A stretch of DNA of 64,000 nucleotides from Lasiodiplodia sp. COLG20. Lineage: Eukaryota; Ascomycota; Dothideomycetes; Botryosphaeriales; Botryosphaeriaceae. Shown here in pieces: positions 34,947 through 43,177 of this stretch. The notes under the pieces were generated by a model, which worked only from the letters and a program-made list of their open reading frames with translations, searched no databases and was not told where the DNA came from. The stretch spans positions 124,001 through 188,000 of the forward strand of contig VNWV01000003.1 of the NCBI GenBank assembly GCA_009801085.1, given 5' to 3'. Numbering within the stretch: the first letter of the stretch is position 1; every line of letters starts with the position of its first letter. The position numbers were made by a program, and so were the translations under genes.

Positions 34947-36525
34947 CTAGAGTTTCGATGATCCGCTCGACCGCTCTAGGGCCTTCGTTTGATTCTTGTA
35001 GTTCTTTACCAGTTGCCGGATTGCCAGATCCAGTAGCACGTCCTCCGATCCTCCGGGGATCCTGTTCAAGCGCAATAAGCAGATGATATCAGTCTGATGT
35101 TTCCAAAGGCATTACGGGGTTGCGGTGCAAAAAGGGCTAGTGGCTGGTCATGATGATGTCGCCAGCACAGCAAAGAAAACGAATCCCAACGTACCTCTGA
35201 CCGGGCACCTCTCTATACAGCCGCTCGGCAATCTCGCCTTGGCCAGTTCTGGTGTAACCGTTGCCGCCGAACAGCAGGACGGCGCAGCGCGCACACTCGT
35301 CAAAGACCATGCCCGCGCGGGCCTTGGCCAGCGCCGTCAGCCCGCCCAGTTGGACGTCGGCTTCCTCCTTACTGAGCCGCGTCATTTGGTAGACGAATAA
35401 ATCAACCCACGCCTGCAGGCTCTCGAGCTCGGCGCCGGCTTTGGCCAGCCGGTGCCGCACGACGGGCTGCTCGACCAGCGCCTTGCCGAAAGCCTCGCGC
35501 TTCATGACGTAGTCCATGGCTGAGGCGACGGCGACGCGGGCGTAACGTGTGGCGCCGATGGCGATGGTGAGGCGTTCATGGTTGAAGTTCGTCACTGTAA
35601 ACATGGATTCAGCACAGTCTTTCCCTTGAAGCAAGGGAGCACTCACTGATATACTTCATGCCGGCGCCCTCGGTGCCAATGAGATTATCCACGGGCACCT
35701 TGACGTCGTCTAACTCGATGAATGTCGTCCCCGCGCTGACCTGTCCAGAAACCTTCAACCGGCGCATGCTCACTCCCGGGTACCCCTTCAGCGGCACGAC
35801 CAGCATGCTCAAGCCCCCAGGCCCAGGCCCGCCGGTCCGTACTGCCATGGCGGCATAGTCACTCCAGATGCCATTGGTAATCCACTTCTTCGTGCCATTG
35901 ATTATGTAGTGCTTCCCGTCGGGCGTCTTGGCGGCCGTCGTCGTGATGTTGGCAACGTCGCTACCCGCGCTCGGCTCGGTGATGGCGATGCAGGCGCGCT
36001 TCTTGCCCGTCAGCAGATCCGGCAGGAAACGCTCTTGCAGGGCTGCGTTGCCGAACTTGATGATTGGAGGGACGCCAAAGGCCATGCCGACGGTGAGGGA
36101 GCCCGAGGGACCTGCGATGCCGGCGCGCGACATCTACCAATCGAGTCAACTAGGTCCAAGCAGCAAAAGCAAGACAGCGCACGCACCTCATCACAGTATA
36201 TGGCGTTGTGCAGGTAATCAAAGTCCTCCACCTTCAGCCCGCCCAGAAGCTCGCCGAGGCCCAGGCGCCGCAACCACGCAGCCGGTAGCGGGGCGGGTAG
36301 GTTCGGCACCAGCATGTTGGCTTGGGCGAAAGTCTCAAAGACGTGCGGTGGCACTGTCTCCTGCGTGTCCCACTCGAAGGCGTGTTGGAGGAGGTGCTCC
36401 TCGATGAAGGAGCGGATGTCGCGCTGCCATTTGCGGTGCGACGCCGTGTGATAGGGCGAGGGCAGCCCGGCGAGCCAGGAGGGTTCGGCGAAGGGTGTTG
36501 GGGCGGTAGGGAAGGTGGTTGTCAT
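34947..36525 (-). CDS. Acyl-CoA dehydrogenase
   Basis: Flavoenzyme that introduces the alpha-beta double bond in acyl-CoA esters, in mitochondria or peroxisomes. Model: complement(join(34947..35061,35195..35594,35647..36133,36187..36525)), 446 aa, within the family range. Introns are 133, 52 and 53 nt with GTACGT, GTGAGT and GTGCGT donors. Domain order: helical N-domain (ending at YLHNAIYCDEMSRAGIAGPS), the FAD-contacting middle with ITEPSAGSDVANI and KKWITNG, then the C-domain with TNFNHERLTIA, FGGNGYTRTGQGEIAERL, and the rebuilt end VPGQRIPGGSEDVLLDLAIR. The last exon is outside the frame of the previous one and is only found by splicing. No mitochondrial presequence or clear peroxisomal tripeptide is seen (the C-terminus is SSKL, which resembles but extends an SKL-type PTS1; the terminal three residues are indeed SKL), so peroxisomal import is plausible. 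Substrate unknown. Confidence 0.92.
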
Positions 36526-37386
36526 TTTGGTTTCCGTCTAGTTGATTGAGGTCTGCGGCGTGGGAGGGGGTGGAGCGGAGCGGAGCGGAAGCTGCGTGGT
36601 CCTCGGATTGGCGAGCAGTTTTTGCTGAGCTCAGGAAGGGACGCTGTGTGCTGCAAGAGGGGCGGGTGCAGCTGGGGAGCTGAAGTGGAGCGGGCGATAA
36701 AGTAATTACGGGCGTAAATATCCTTCACATATCGAGACGATGAGTGAACAGGTGTTGTGGTCCGAGGAATGTGGAGCTGAAGCTCCGCAAGGACCCCGCG
36801 GGGAAGGAGCTGTGGAGATGCCGAGGTACTTTTTGCGCGAGTCATGGGCGACGCCCCAAGCTGGTACGTCTGCGTGCTTGTGCGAGCCCCTGGCCTTGCT
36901 TTGTCTGCCTTTGCCGTCGACTTTGTCTGACACGCGTCGTGCGAGCTAAGCATGCTAGCGCCATGGCCCCAGGTAGCAGTCTCGGTCAAGACTGCTACGG
37001 CGCCGGAGAATAGTGGCCGAAACGGGGGCTAGGTAAAGGGCGCTGCAGGGGCCCGTCGACCGTTTTCCCTCTCTCCCCTGGCTTGCGACGCGCGTGGCTT
37101 GCACTACGGCTGGCGGCCCTTTTCGAGAGGGCAGTGAAACTGGGTAGAAGATATGCAGGATCGGGTCCGATCGGAGAGCGTGGCCGCTGGACGCGCTAGC
37201 CTCATGAGGAAAGAGAGCACACCTTCGATCAGTGAGCCAATTGGCGCTATTTCTGGTCTTTGTCCAGTCCCACGCACTTTCCATTGTGTGAGGAGAACAA
37301 TGGATGCTTTTAAGTATCCCTTGCTCTCTCACAATTCGTTTTTTCCCCCCACACATTACTTTCTTGTTCCCATTCTAAGACTCGGT
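36526..37386. other. Intergenic region with a zinc-ribbon-like frame
   Basis: 861 bp between the acyl-CoA dehydrogenase start and the Asn-rich gene. At 36753-36857 the plus strand reads a short cysteine-containing frame (see findings) without an ATG start, so I do not annotate it as a gene. A C/T-rich stretch at 37325-37380 is the likely leader of the Asn-rich gene. Confidence 0.45.
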
Positions 37387-38121
37387 ATGCCTGGACGCTA
37401 CCACAGAAACAATAGAAACGGGCGGGGCCCGCAAAACACCCAAGGTCAAGGTAATCGGAGTCATGGTGCAAATATCAATCAGCAGAACCACAGCAGTAAC
37501 CATCAAGGAAATCGCTCCAGCAGAGGCCCAAACCATCAGGGAAATAGTGATAACAGGAACTGGCAGAATAATGGCAACAGAGAGCATCGCCTAGATGATC
37601 AAGGGAATAGGAACAACAGAGGTGGAAATAATCAAAGAAACTTAGGCAACCAAAATCGAGAACGCAACAATGACAACAACAACAGCAGCAGCAGCAGCAG
37701 CAACCAGAACAACAACAACAGCAACCAGAACAGCAACAACAACAACCAGAACAGCGGCAACAACAACCAAAATACCGGCAATAACAACCAGAACAACAAC
37801 AACCGGAACAACAACAACCAGAATAATAATAACAACAGCAATAGAGGCGGGTATAATCAACATCGGCAAAATAACAACGGCGCGGGCTCCAACCCCCGAA
37901 AGGCACGCAAGTTTAAAAAAAGCCCCCGCCGTCAAAAATTTCATGATAGCCCTGAATGGCTGCGTGACTCTGATGGAGACGTCATCATGGTGGATAAGGC
38001 CACCGGATGGCCGGTCTGGTTCGGCAGCCCTTGGGAAGTGTGCATGGATGACAGCGATGGGATTGAGGACTACGATGAAACAGATGATGATGCAATGGAC
38101 ATTGATGAAGAATCTTTTTAA
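37387..38121 (+). CDS. Asparagine-rich low-complexity protein with acidic tail
   Basis: Single-exon frame of 244 aa from MPGRYHRNNRNG. The frame is open to 37153 and contains two earlier ATGs (37153 and 37301), but the 37325-37380 stretch is pyrimidine-rich leader-like DNA, so I start at 37387. About residues 15-165 are a low-complexity tract dominated by Asn and Gln with Gly, Ser, Arg and His, resembling prion-like or RNA-binding domains. A basic patch follows (RKARKFKKSPRRQKF). The C-terminal 70 residues are ordered-looking and acidic, with SPEWLRDSDGDVIMVDKATG, two Trp residues, and a closing run DDDAMDIDEESF. No known domain is recognised. Expression is not proven; the contrast between repeat and non-repeat parts in one frame argues that it is coding. 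Confidence 0.6.
   Translation: MPGRYHRNNRNGRGPQNTQGQGNRSHGANINQQNHSSNHQGNRSSRGPNHQGNSDNRNWQNNGNREHRLDDQGNRNNRGGNNQRNLGNQNRERNNDNNNSSSSSSNQNNNNSNQNSNNNNQNSGNNNQNTGNNNQNNNNRNNNNQNNNNNSNRGGYNQHRQNNNGAGSNPRKARKFKKSPRRQKFHDSPEWLRDSDGDVIMVDKATGWPVWFGSPWEVCMDDSDGIEDYDETDDDAMDIDEESF
37675..37850 (+). repeat. AAC/CAG-rich trinucleotide tract
   Basis: Imperfect AAC, CAG and AGC triplets encode the densest Asn/Gln/Ser part of the Asn-rich protein. Runs vary in length and interruptions (CGG, GGC, ATA) break perfect periodicity. Such tracts are prone to length change between strains. Confidence 0.85.
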
Positions 38122-38425
38122 TCAGCAGTAGTGGCTTGGGGGAGGGATCTAAATCTAACTGAAAAGCAGTAGAACAAGGTAAGAGCCGGTTACTCAGCAT
38201 ACGTTTAGTACAGTACAGCCTAAATCCTATGCACACTTTTTTTTAATCTACCTACTCAGGCACAGACATGACAGTACAGTCAATTCCATTGCTGCAGCAA
38301 TTTACAAAGAGGGTCTATATTTAGCCCATGGTTTTCTTTATGCTTTGTGGTATAATACCTGCAGTACTGTCCAAAATTGCAGAAGTGAAATCTTCATCCC
38401 ATATCTATAGCAGTAGCCATCCGGC
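38122..38425. other. Short intergenic region
   Basis: 304 bp between two plus-strand lineage-specific genes. AT-richer than its surroundings; nothing else is visible. Confidence 0.5.
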
Positions 38426-39277
38426 ATGGCTTCAGCACGCCTCAGGACCCGCGGTGGCATCTTACGACCCCCCACAGCATCTTATTGTTTCTTTGCTGAC
38501 CGTCCAATCCCCTTTCTTGATGAGGAGGACACGGCCACAAAATCCGTCCACTTTCCCGCCTCCCCCGTCACCACCATCCAACCTGTCCTCAACTGGATCG
38601 ATGACGTCCCAACCACATCCTCATTGCCTTGCCCGGAACTCGACCGCTCCTTCAACTCGACCGTAGTCACGATCAAGCGCCCATCGTCCTCGCTGTCACC
38701 AGTTTTGTCTCCAGCAACGGCCGAGGTAAATCTGTTTGCAGTGGGCCCTCCCGGTCATATCAATGAAGGAGTCCTGCCGTGTCAGTTCAACTGTGAGCGC
38801 TGCTACGACATCTTCATGAGAAGTGGCGGGAGCGCGGCGTCAGCACCACTTCGCCAGCAGCAACAAGAAATCTACAGTGACGATGATGGTGATACGCGAG
38901 CGGATTTTCCAGAGGTAATTGCGAGGGAGATGCGGGCAGGAGGGAAGAGAAAGAGGGTATCGGATGACATGGGTGAGAAAATGGCCACAGGGAGAGGGAT
39001 GTCGTTTATCCGTGATTCACCGACGAGCCCGATGAAAGGCATTGAGTTAGTAGCGGATGATGCACAGCAGCTACATGCAAAAACAGCGTGGACGGAGGCG
39101 CAGAGGGAGATGATGGAGGCGGGCTTGCAGCGGATCATTGATGAGCAGAGCCAGGATGATGAGGATGAAGATGAGAGTCCGAGGAAGTACGCTTGGAGAA
39201 GAGTGCAGAGGGGTAGTGGTAGAGGGAGGTCGGATAGCAGAAGGGGCATTACTAGGCGGCAATATTCTCAACGGTAG
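38426..39277 (+). CDS. Hypothetical protein (283 aa)
   Basis: Single-exon frame from MASARLRTRGGILRPPTASY. The first third is mildly hydrophobic with KSVHFPASPVTTI and LNWIDDVPT, suggestive of a short linear binding region. The middle has two Cys pairs (CQFNCERC), a Gln run, and an acidic SDDDGDTRADF stretch. A basic KRKRVSDDM segment looks like a nuclear localisation signal. A helical region (AWTEAQREMMEAGLQRIIDE) leads to an acidic run and a strongly basic, Arg/Ser/Gly-rich C-terminus. This acidic-then-basic arrangement suggests a nuclear or nucleic-acid-associated protein, by inference only. I recognise no family. Confidence 0.6.
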   Translation: MASARLRTRGGILRPPTASYCFFADRPIPFLDEEDTATKSVHFPASPVTTIQPVLNWIDDVPTTSSLPCPELDRSFNSTVVTIKRPSSSLSPVLSPATAEVNLFAVGPPGHINEGVLPCQFNCERCYDIFMRSGGSAASAPLRQQQQEIYSDDDGDTRADFPEVIAREMRAGGKRKRVSDDMGEKMATGRGMSFIRDSPTSPMKGIELVADDAQQLHAKTAWTEAQREMMEAGLQRIIDEQSQDDEDEDESPRKYAWRRVQRGSGRGRSDSRRGITRRQYSQR

Positions 39278-39630
39278 TCGCAAAATGATATGAGGGAAGT
39301 TGTTGAGAGCTGGAAAAGTGGAATAAAAGCTACACGGGTACGATGAGGGACTGGTTTGCTCAACCAACAGAAAAAGAAGAAAAAGGGTATGGTATAAATG
39401 ACCCACTTGCACACCGTCGGCAAAGAGGACAGTAGTTTTTCCTGCATCACGATGCGTTGGAGCATACTTCTCGTGGCAGGAATCATCCTGCCAAAATGTC
39501 ATGCGTGGTTTCCTGAAGAGTGGTTTTTGGAAGACCAAGACGTCGAGGATGACGTAAGTTGGGCGGAATTTTGGCGCAGATCGCTGCGCGTCAGACGGCC
39601 CCTCCTCCACCCCACACTTCAGCCGCCGCC
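39278..39630. other. Upstream region and leader of the GH16 gene
   Basis: Contains a TATA-like element and an upstream frame whose ATG at 39452 begins a signal-peptide-like sequence. A 41-nt GT..AG interval (39554-39594) would join that frame to the GH16 frame. Otherwise it would be leader with an upstream overlapping reading frame. Confidence 0.55.
39393..39399 (+). promoter_or_regulatory. TATA-like box of the GH16 gene
   Basis: TATAAAT within GGTATAAATGACCC. A transcript starting 30-60 bp downstream would have the ATG at 39452 as its first AUG, rather than the one at 39631, which bears on the choice of start. Confidence 0.5.
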
Positions 39631-39757
39631 ATGCCCTTCGGAAAACAACTCGATGGACTAATTTCCAAGGCGAAGGTCCAGTACGATAAGTACCAGGCCT
39701 CGCACCAGGCTCCTCCGGTGCCTCCGCGCCCCAATCAGCAGTACCCCGGCCAGCAGT

Positions 39758-39801
<44 letters not shown>

Positions 39802-40935
39802 CAACAACAACAGTACTACCCCGCCAATCCTGTCGCCGACGCCAGCGCGCACTACCCAGCAGCCGCTCCCCACTACTTCCCCGGCTCTCACCCTCCGCAA
39901 CAGTCCTCCTACCAGAGACCCCCACCGCCGCCGCCACAACAGCAATACCCGCAGTATGGCCAACCACAATACTCGCAGCCGCAGTATGGCCAGCCTCAAT
40001 ACGGCCAGCCCCAATATGGCCAGCCCCAGTACGGCCAGCCCCAGTACGGCCAGCCGCCCTACGGCCAGCAGCCTTACGACCAGCCGCAGTACGCGCAACC
40101 GCCGTATCAGTCGCCTTACCCCTACCAACAACCTCCGCCGATCCCGACACATCCGACCGCGCTGCCGCACTACTGGGCGCCCATCCTCGATCCGAGCGCC
40201 GCCGTATCCGTGAACTTCGAGCACAAGCAAGGCGCCGGAGGCTGGGGCAACAACGAAGCCCAGACCTACACGGCAGACGCGCGCAATTCCTTCCACACGC
40301 CCAACGGCGCCCTGGTGCTGCGTGCCATCGCCGACAGCAACGCCCCCGCGGGCCAGCAATACACGAGCGCCCGCCTGGTCTCGCGCCAGCCGCTGGCGCG
40401 GGACCGCGGCTTCCTGCAGGTGCGCATCACGGCTCCGTCGGCAAAGGGCATCTGGCCCGCCTTCTGGCTGCTGCCGCGCGAGCCCTTCGCCTGGCCCGGC
40501 GACGGCGAGGTCGACATCTTCGAGGCATGGAACGGCGTGCGCCAGAACCACGCCTGCCTGCACTGGGGCCACTTCAACGGCGAGGACTGGAACAAGCATC
40601 GCGTCGTAGAGACGCCCATCCCGCAGCTGGATGACCCCAACGGCCGGTGGTACGGCTTCTCATGGGACCAGGACGGCCCCACCGGCCGCATGGTGTGGTA
40701 TGTCGATGGCATGCCCGTCATGAAGGCGTCCATTCCACCCGGCACGAGGAGGCTGGCCGATTTCCAGATCATCATCAATATCGCAATGGGCGGCAACGTC
40801 AATCAGAGCGCCCTGCCCGAGGATGGCCAGTATGAAATGGTCATCCATTCTCTCAAGCTTCGCGAAGAGCCAAGTGGGGGCTGGGCCGCCTTTGAGAGGG
40901 ACTGGGCCACTGCTGCCGAAGGACATCCGATGTAG
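39631..40935 (+). CDS. Glycoside hydrolase family 16 protein with Gln-rich N-terminus
   Basis: Beta-glucanase/transglycosylase-type enzyme of the GH16 jelly-roll fold. From the ATG at 39631 ([20 protein letters not shown]) it is 434 aa without a signal peptide. The N-terminal 170 residues are Gln/Pro/Tyr-rich: an 18-Gln run and ten QYGQP-type repeats. The catalytic domain begins near [20 protein letters not shown]. The active-site signature is GEVDIFEAW, with nucleophile and acid/base glutamates at about residues 293 and 298. [11 protein letters not shown] precedes it, and the closing strand region has [14 protein letters not shown]. The match is to the laminarinase-like branch. An alternative model, join(39452..39553,39595..40935), gives 480 aa with a signal peptide. 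Homologues that start at MPFG-type sequences and lack a signal are familiar, so I keep the short form but flag the other. Confidence 0.86.
39760..39813 (+). repeat. CAG/CAA microsatellite encoding 18 glutamines
   Basis: Eleven to twelve CAG codons followed by six CAA and a final CAG, all in frame in the GH16 protein. The split into CAG and CAA blocks reduces slippage but the CAG block may vary in length. Confidence 0.95.
39952..40101 (+). repeat. 15-bp tandem repeat encoding QYGQP units
   Basis: Ten consecutive 15-nt units of the type CAGTAYGGCCAGCCN. Units 1 and 3 to 7 encode QYGQP; unit 2 has Ser, and the last three diverge ([15 protein letters not shown]). The in-frame unit length keeps the protein readable on gain or loss of copies. 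Tyr/Gln/Pro repeats of this kind are found in disordered, condensate-prone or adhesive segments. Confidence 0.9.
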
Positions 40936-41098
40936 GCGCTGGAGGAGTACTGTTCGTCGCTGTCTATGCAAATAATTCATGTATCTATCCTTTCTCAAAG
41001 AATCATCGAGTGGAGCTGCTATCTGACTGCGCTATGCTGGCTTTTGAAGTAAAGTTGTGCCATGATATAGTAACGTACTCTTGCCCCATGACTCGTCG

Positions 41099-43177
41099 TC
41101 AATTCCTCGAACTGAGCATTTGAGCTCTAGGCACTGGCAGCGGCAAATCAGGCATAGAGAGCTTGACCATTTCTCGTTGCTGGCATGGACAGGCCGGACA
41201 AGCCCAGATCATGCGACCCACGATTTTTTCGTTTTTGACAAGGATGCCAACTCCGTCCGGGCGAGCCATCTTATAGTTTAGGCCGGGTATGCGATATGCG
41301 ACAGCATTGCGCACTTCGGTGGGAGGCTGGTACAGCGCAGCGCGGAAGAGAAAGGTATCATGACAAGTCTGGCAAGCCACTCCAATGATGGCTTGCCGGT
41401 GGAGCAGATGAATGGTGCGGCCATGGCGTTCGAGGTACTCAAACGGCGTCTGTCCTTTGCGGTGTTCCAGAGAGGCGTTCGAAAGGCCCATCGCATCAGC
41501 AACCCACTTGGAGCCTTTGAATCCCTCCATGGGCCAATGGCGGTGTGCCACATCGTACTGTTCCCGTAGAGCGATCTCCAAAGCCTGGTGCCGGTTCTCC
41601 TGCGCTAGGCGCCTCATGATGTCGCTTTTGTCCTGGTCGTACAGCCTGGTCCCTAGTGTTTCGACGAAGGCATCGACGTCCGGCCCCGTGTAATCGACAA
41701 CAGTACGCGCCATGTTGGCAAAATTGGCATGCTGGTCTGGATGCAGAAATCTCCGTATGGTGCGAACAATGCCGATCCTTTCTAGCTTCAACACCGGCTG
41801 GTCACCTGCGAAGTAGAAACTGTCGTGGCACTCGGGCGGAGACAGTCTTCCCCTCAACCCCCAGCTGATGACGTCGTTGTAGCCCATCCGCTCAACCCAA
41901 CTGCGATCTTTCCTGGGGTCTGCGGCGCCCAGGCTTGGTGTGATCAACAAGGGGCTGTAATCGCCTGCTTCGAGGCAGCGCATGGCGACTTGCAGACAAG
42001 CGACCTGCGAGTCCGCCTTCAGCGGCTCGTCGTGCTTGCCCAGCACGATGCCCCTCAGCGCGTGAAAGAAGTCGCGGTCACTCCTGCACCCCCTGGCAGA
42101 GAGCACCGAAAAGGCGGGCGCGTAGTCTAGGACCTTGTCCCTCCTCGCGTCCGCAATGGTCACCACGTTCCATGGCACCAGCCGCCTACCCTGCTGCGCC
42201 ATGCGCTCCACCTCGAGGATGTCGCCCTGAAGCCTGATCTCTTTCTCGTACACGTCCGCCGCCTTGCCGAGGAACATGCCCGGCGCGTCGTCGTAGATGG
42301 TGTAATTGCTGACCATGGGCTTGAGGCGCGCGCTGCGCACAAACTCCATGGCCGTCCACACGCGCGCAAACCATTGCGCGTTGCACACGCCCGTCACACC
42401 CGCCAGCCGGCGCTCCGACGACGGCGCGTGCCGCATGTCTTCGACCATCTGCGGCGTGACGTCCTCGAGGAAGGCCAGCGTGAAGTGCGATCCGCCGTAG
42501 ATCTTGGGTATCGCGCCGAGGATCTTTTCCTTGATATCGTCCCGCCACTGCAGGACGCTGATGTAGTCGTGCCAGACCTCGAAAGCGCCACCCCCACCAC
42601 TTCCCCCCTTGGTCTTTTGCAAGTTGGAAACAAGAGCCCGGTAAATGTTGATCGGTCGCGCGAAGGCCTTCTGTCGCGTTGCTATGTCCTGCGGCGAATG
42701 CCTGCCTCGCGCCTGTGTCGCCGAGACGTCCAGGTCCCAGACGTGTGACACGGTTACGTACGTGACGCTCCCCTGTTGCAAACAGCCGAGGTGTCTGTTG
42801 TAGATTGATATCAACCAGCCAAGTGCTCGGACATGCTTGCTGGCGCCTTCTTTTTCTTCCACCGACCATGTTGCCTCTCCGTCAGCATCGTCGAGCGGCC
42901 GTACTGAGAATGTGCGGATGATCGCCTCGCCTTGGCCGGCGATCGGCTTACCGCATGTGCAGCAGCAGCAGTACGGTTCCGCGTCAGTGCCATCGTCATC
43001 GCCAAAGCACCAGAGTTCTTGGAGGTCTGGGACGTCGGAGTCGTCCTTATCGAATGTTTCATCTGCGACGGAAGTCATCTGCGGCTTGTTCACAACGGTA
43101 TGAAGGTGTCTGTAGCTGGGTGAACGGAACTCAGGAGTCAAAGTAACGTTGGAAAGTTTTGGTGAAATGAAGAACAT
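41099..43177 (-). CDS. HET-like (heterokaryon incompatibility-type) protein
   Basis: HET-domain proteins control non-self recognition and cell death after hyphal fusion in Pezizomycotina. Single exon, 692 aa, from MFFISPKLSN at 43177; a second Met (MTSVADETFD) 34 residues in is also possible. HET-type landmarks: YVTVSHVWDLD (about 137-147), DYISVLQWRDDIKEKILGAI (about 200), and a KIYGGSHFTLAFLEDV stretch, matching the Trp-Asp...Gln...core of the family but with ISVLQW in place of the usual CINQ motif. It is therefore a divergent HET-like member. An N-terminal CCCCTC cluster (70-75) and a C-terminal CQTC (602-605) with CPACPC (660-665) may bind metal. No NLR-type NTPase or repeat domain follows in the frame. 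Function as an incompatibility gene is inferred from family only. Confidence 0.78.
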   Translation of the reverse strand: MFFISPKLSNVTLTPEFRSPSYRHLHTVVNKPQMTSVADETFDKDDSDVPDLQELWCFGDDDGTDAEPYCCCCTCGKPIAGQGEAIIRTFSVRPLDDADGEATWSVEEKEGASKHVRALGWLISIYNRHLGCLQQGSVTYVTVSHVWDLDVSATQARGRHSPQDIATRQKAFARPINIYRALVSNLQKTKGGSGGGGAFEVWHDYISVLQWRDDIKEKILGAIPKIYGGSHFTLAFLEDVTPQMVEDMRHAPSSERRLAGVTGVCNAQWFARVWTAMEFVRSARLKPMVSNYTIYDDAPGMFLGKAADVYEKEIRLQGDILEVERMAQQGRRLVPWNVVTIADARRDKVLDYAPAFSVLSARGCRSDRDFFHALRGIVLGKHDEPLKADSQVACLQVAMRCLEAGDYSPLLITPSLGAADPRKDRSWVERMGYNDVISWGLRGRLSPPECHDSFYFAGDQPVLKLERIGIVRTIRRFLHPDQHANFANMARTVVDYTGPDVDAFVETLGTRLYDQDKSDIMRRLAQENRHQALEIALREQYDVAHRHWPMEGFKGSKWVADAMGLSNASLEHRKGQTPFEYLERHGRTIHLLHRQAIIGVACQTCHDTFLFRAALYQPPTEVRNAVAYRIPGLNYKMARPDGVGILVKNEKIVGRMIWACPACPCQQREMVKLSMPDLPLPVPRAQMLSSRN

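Noticed and set aside
28189..36525. Secondary-metabolite or catabolic gene cluster
   Set aside because: Only a regulator and one acyl-CoA dehydrogenase are adjacent; no synthase, transporter or tailoring set accompanies them.
39071..40150. 359-codon minus-strand frame
   Set aside because: Antisense to the GH16 repeats and the hypothetical gene; low-complexity mirror.
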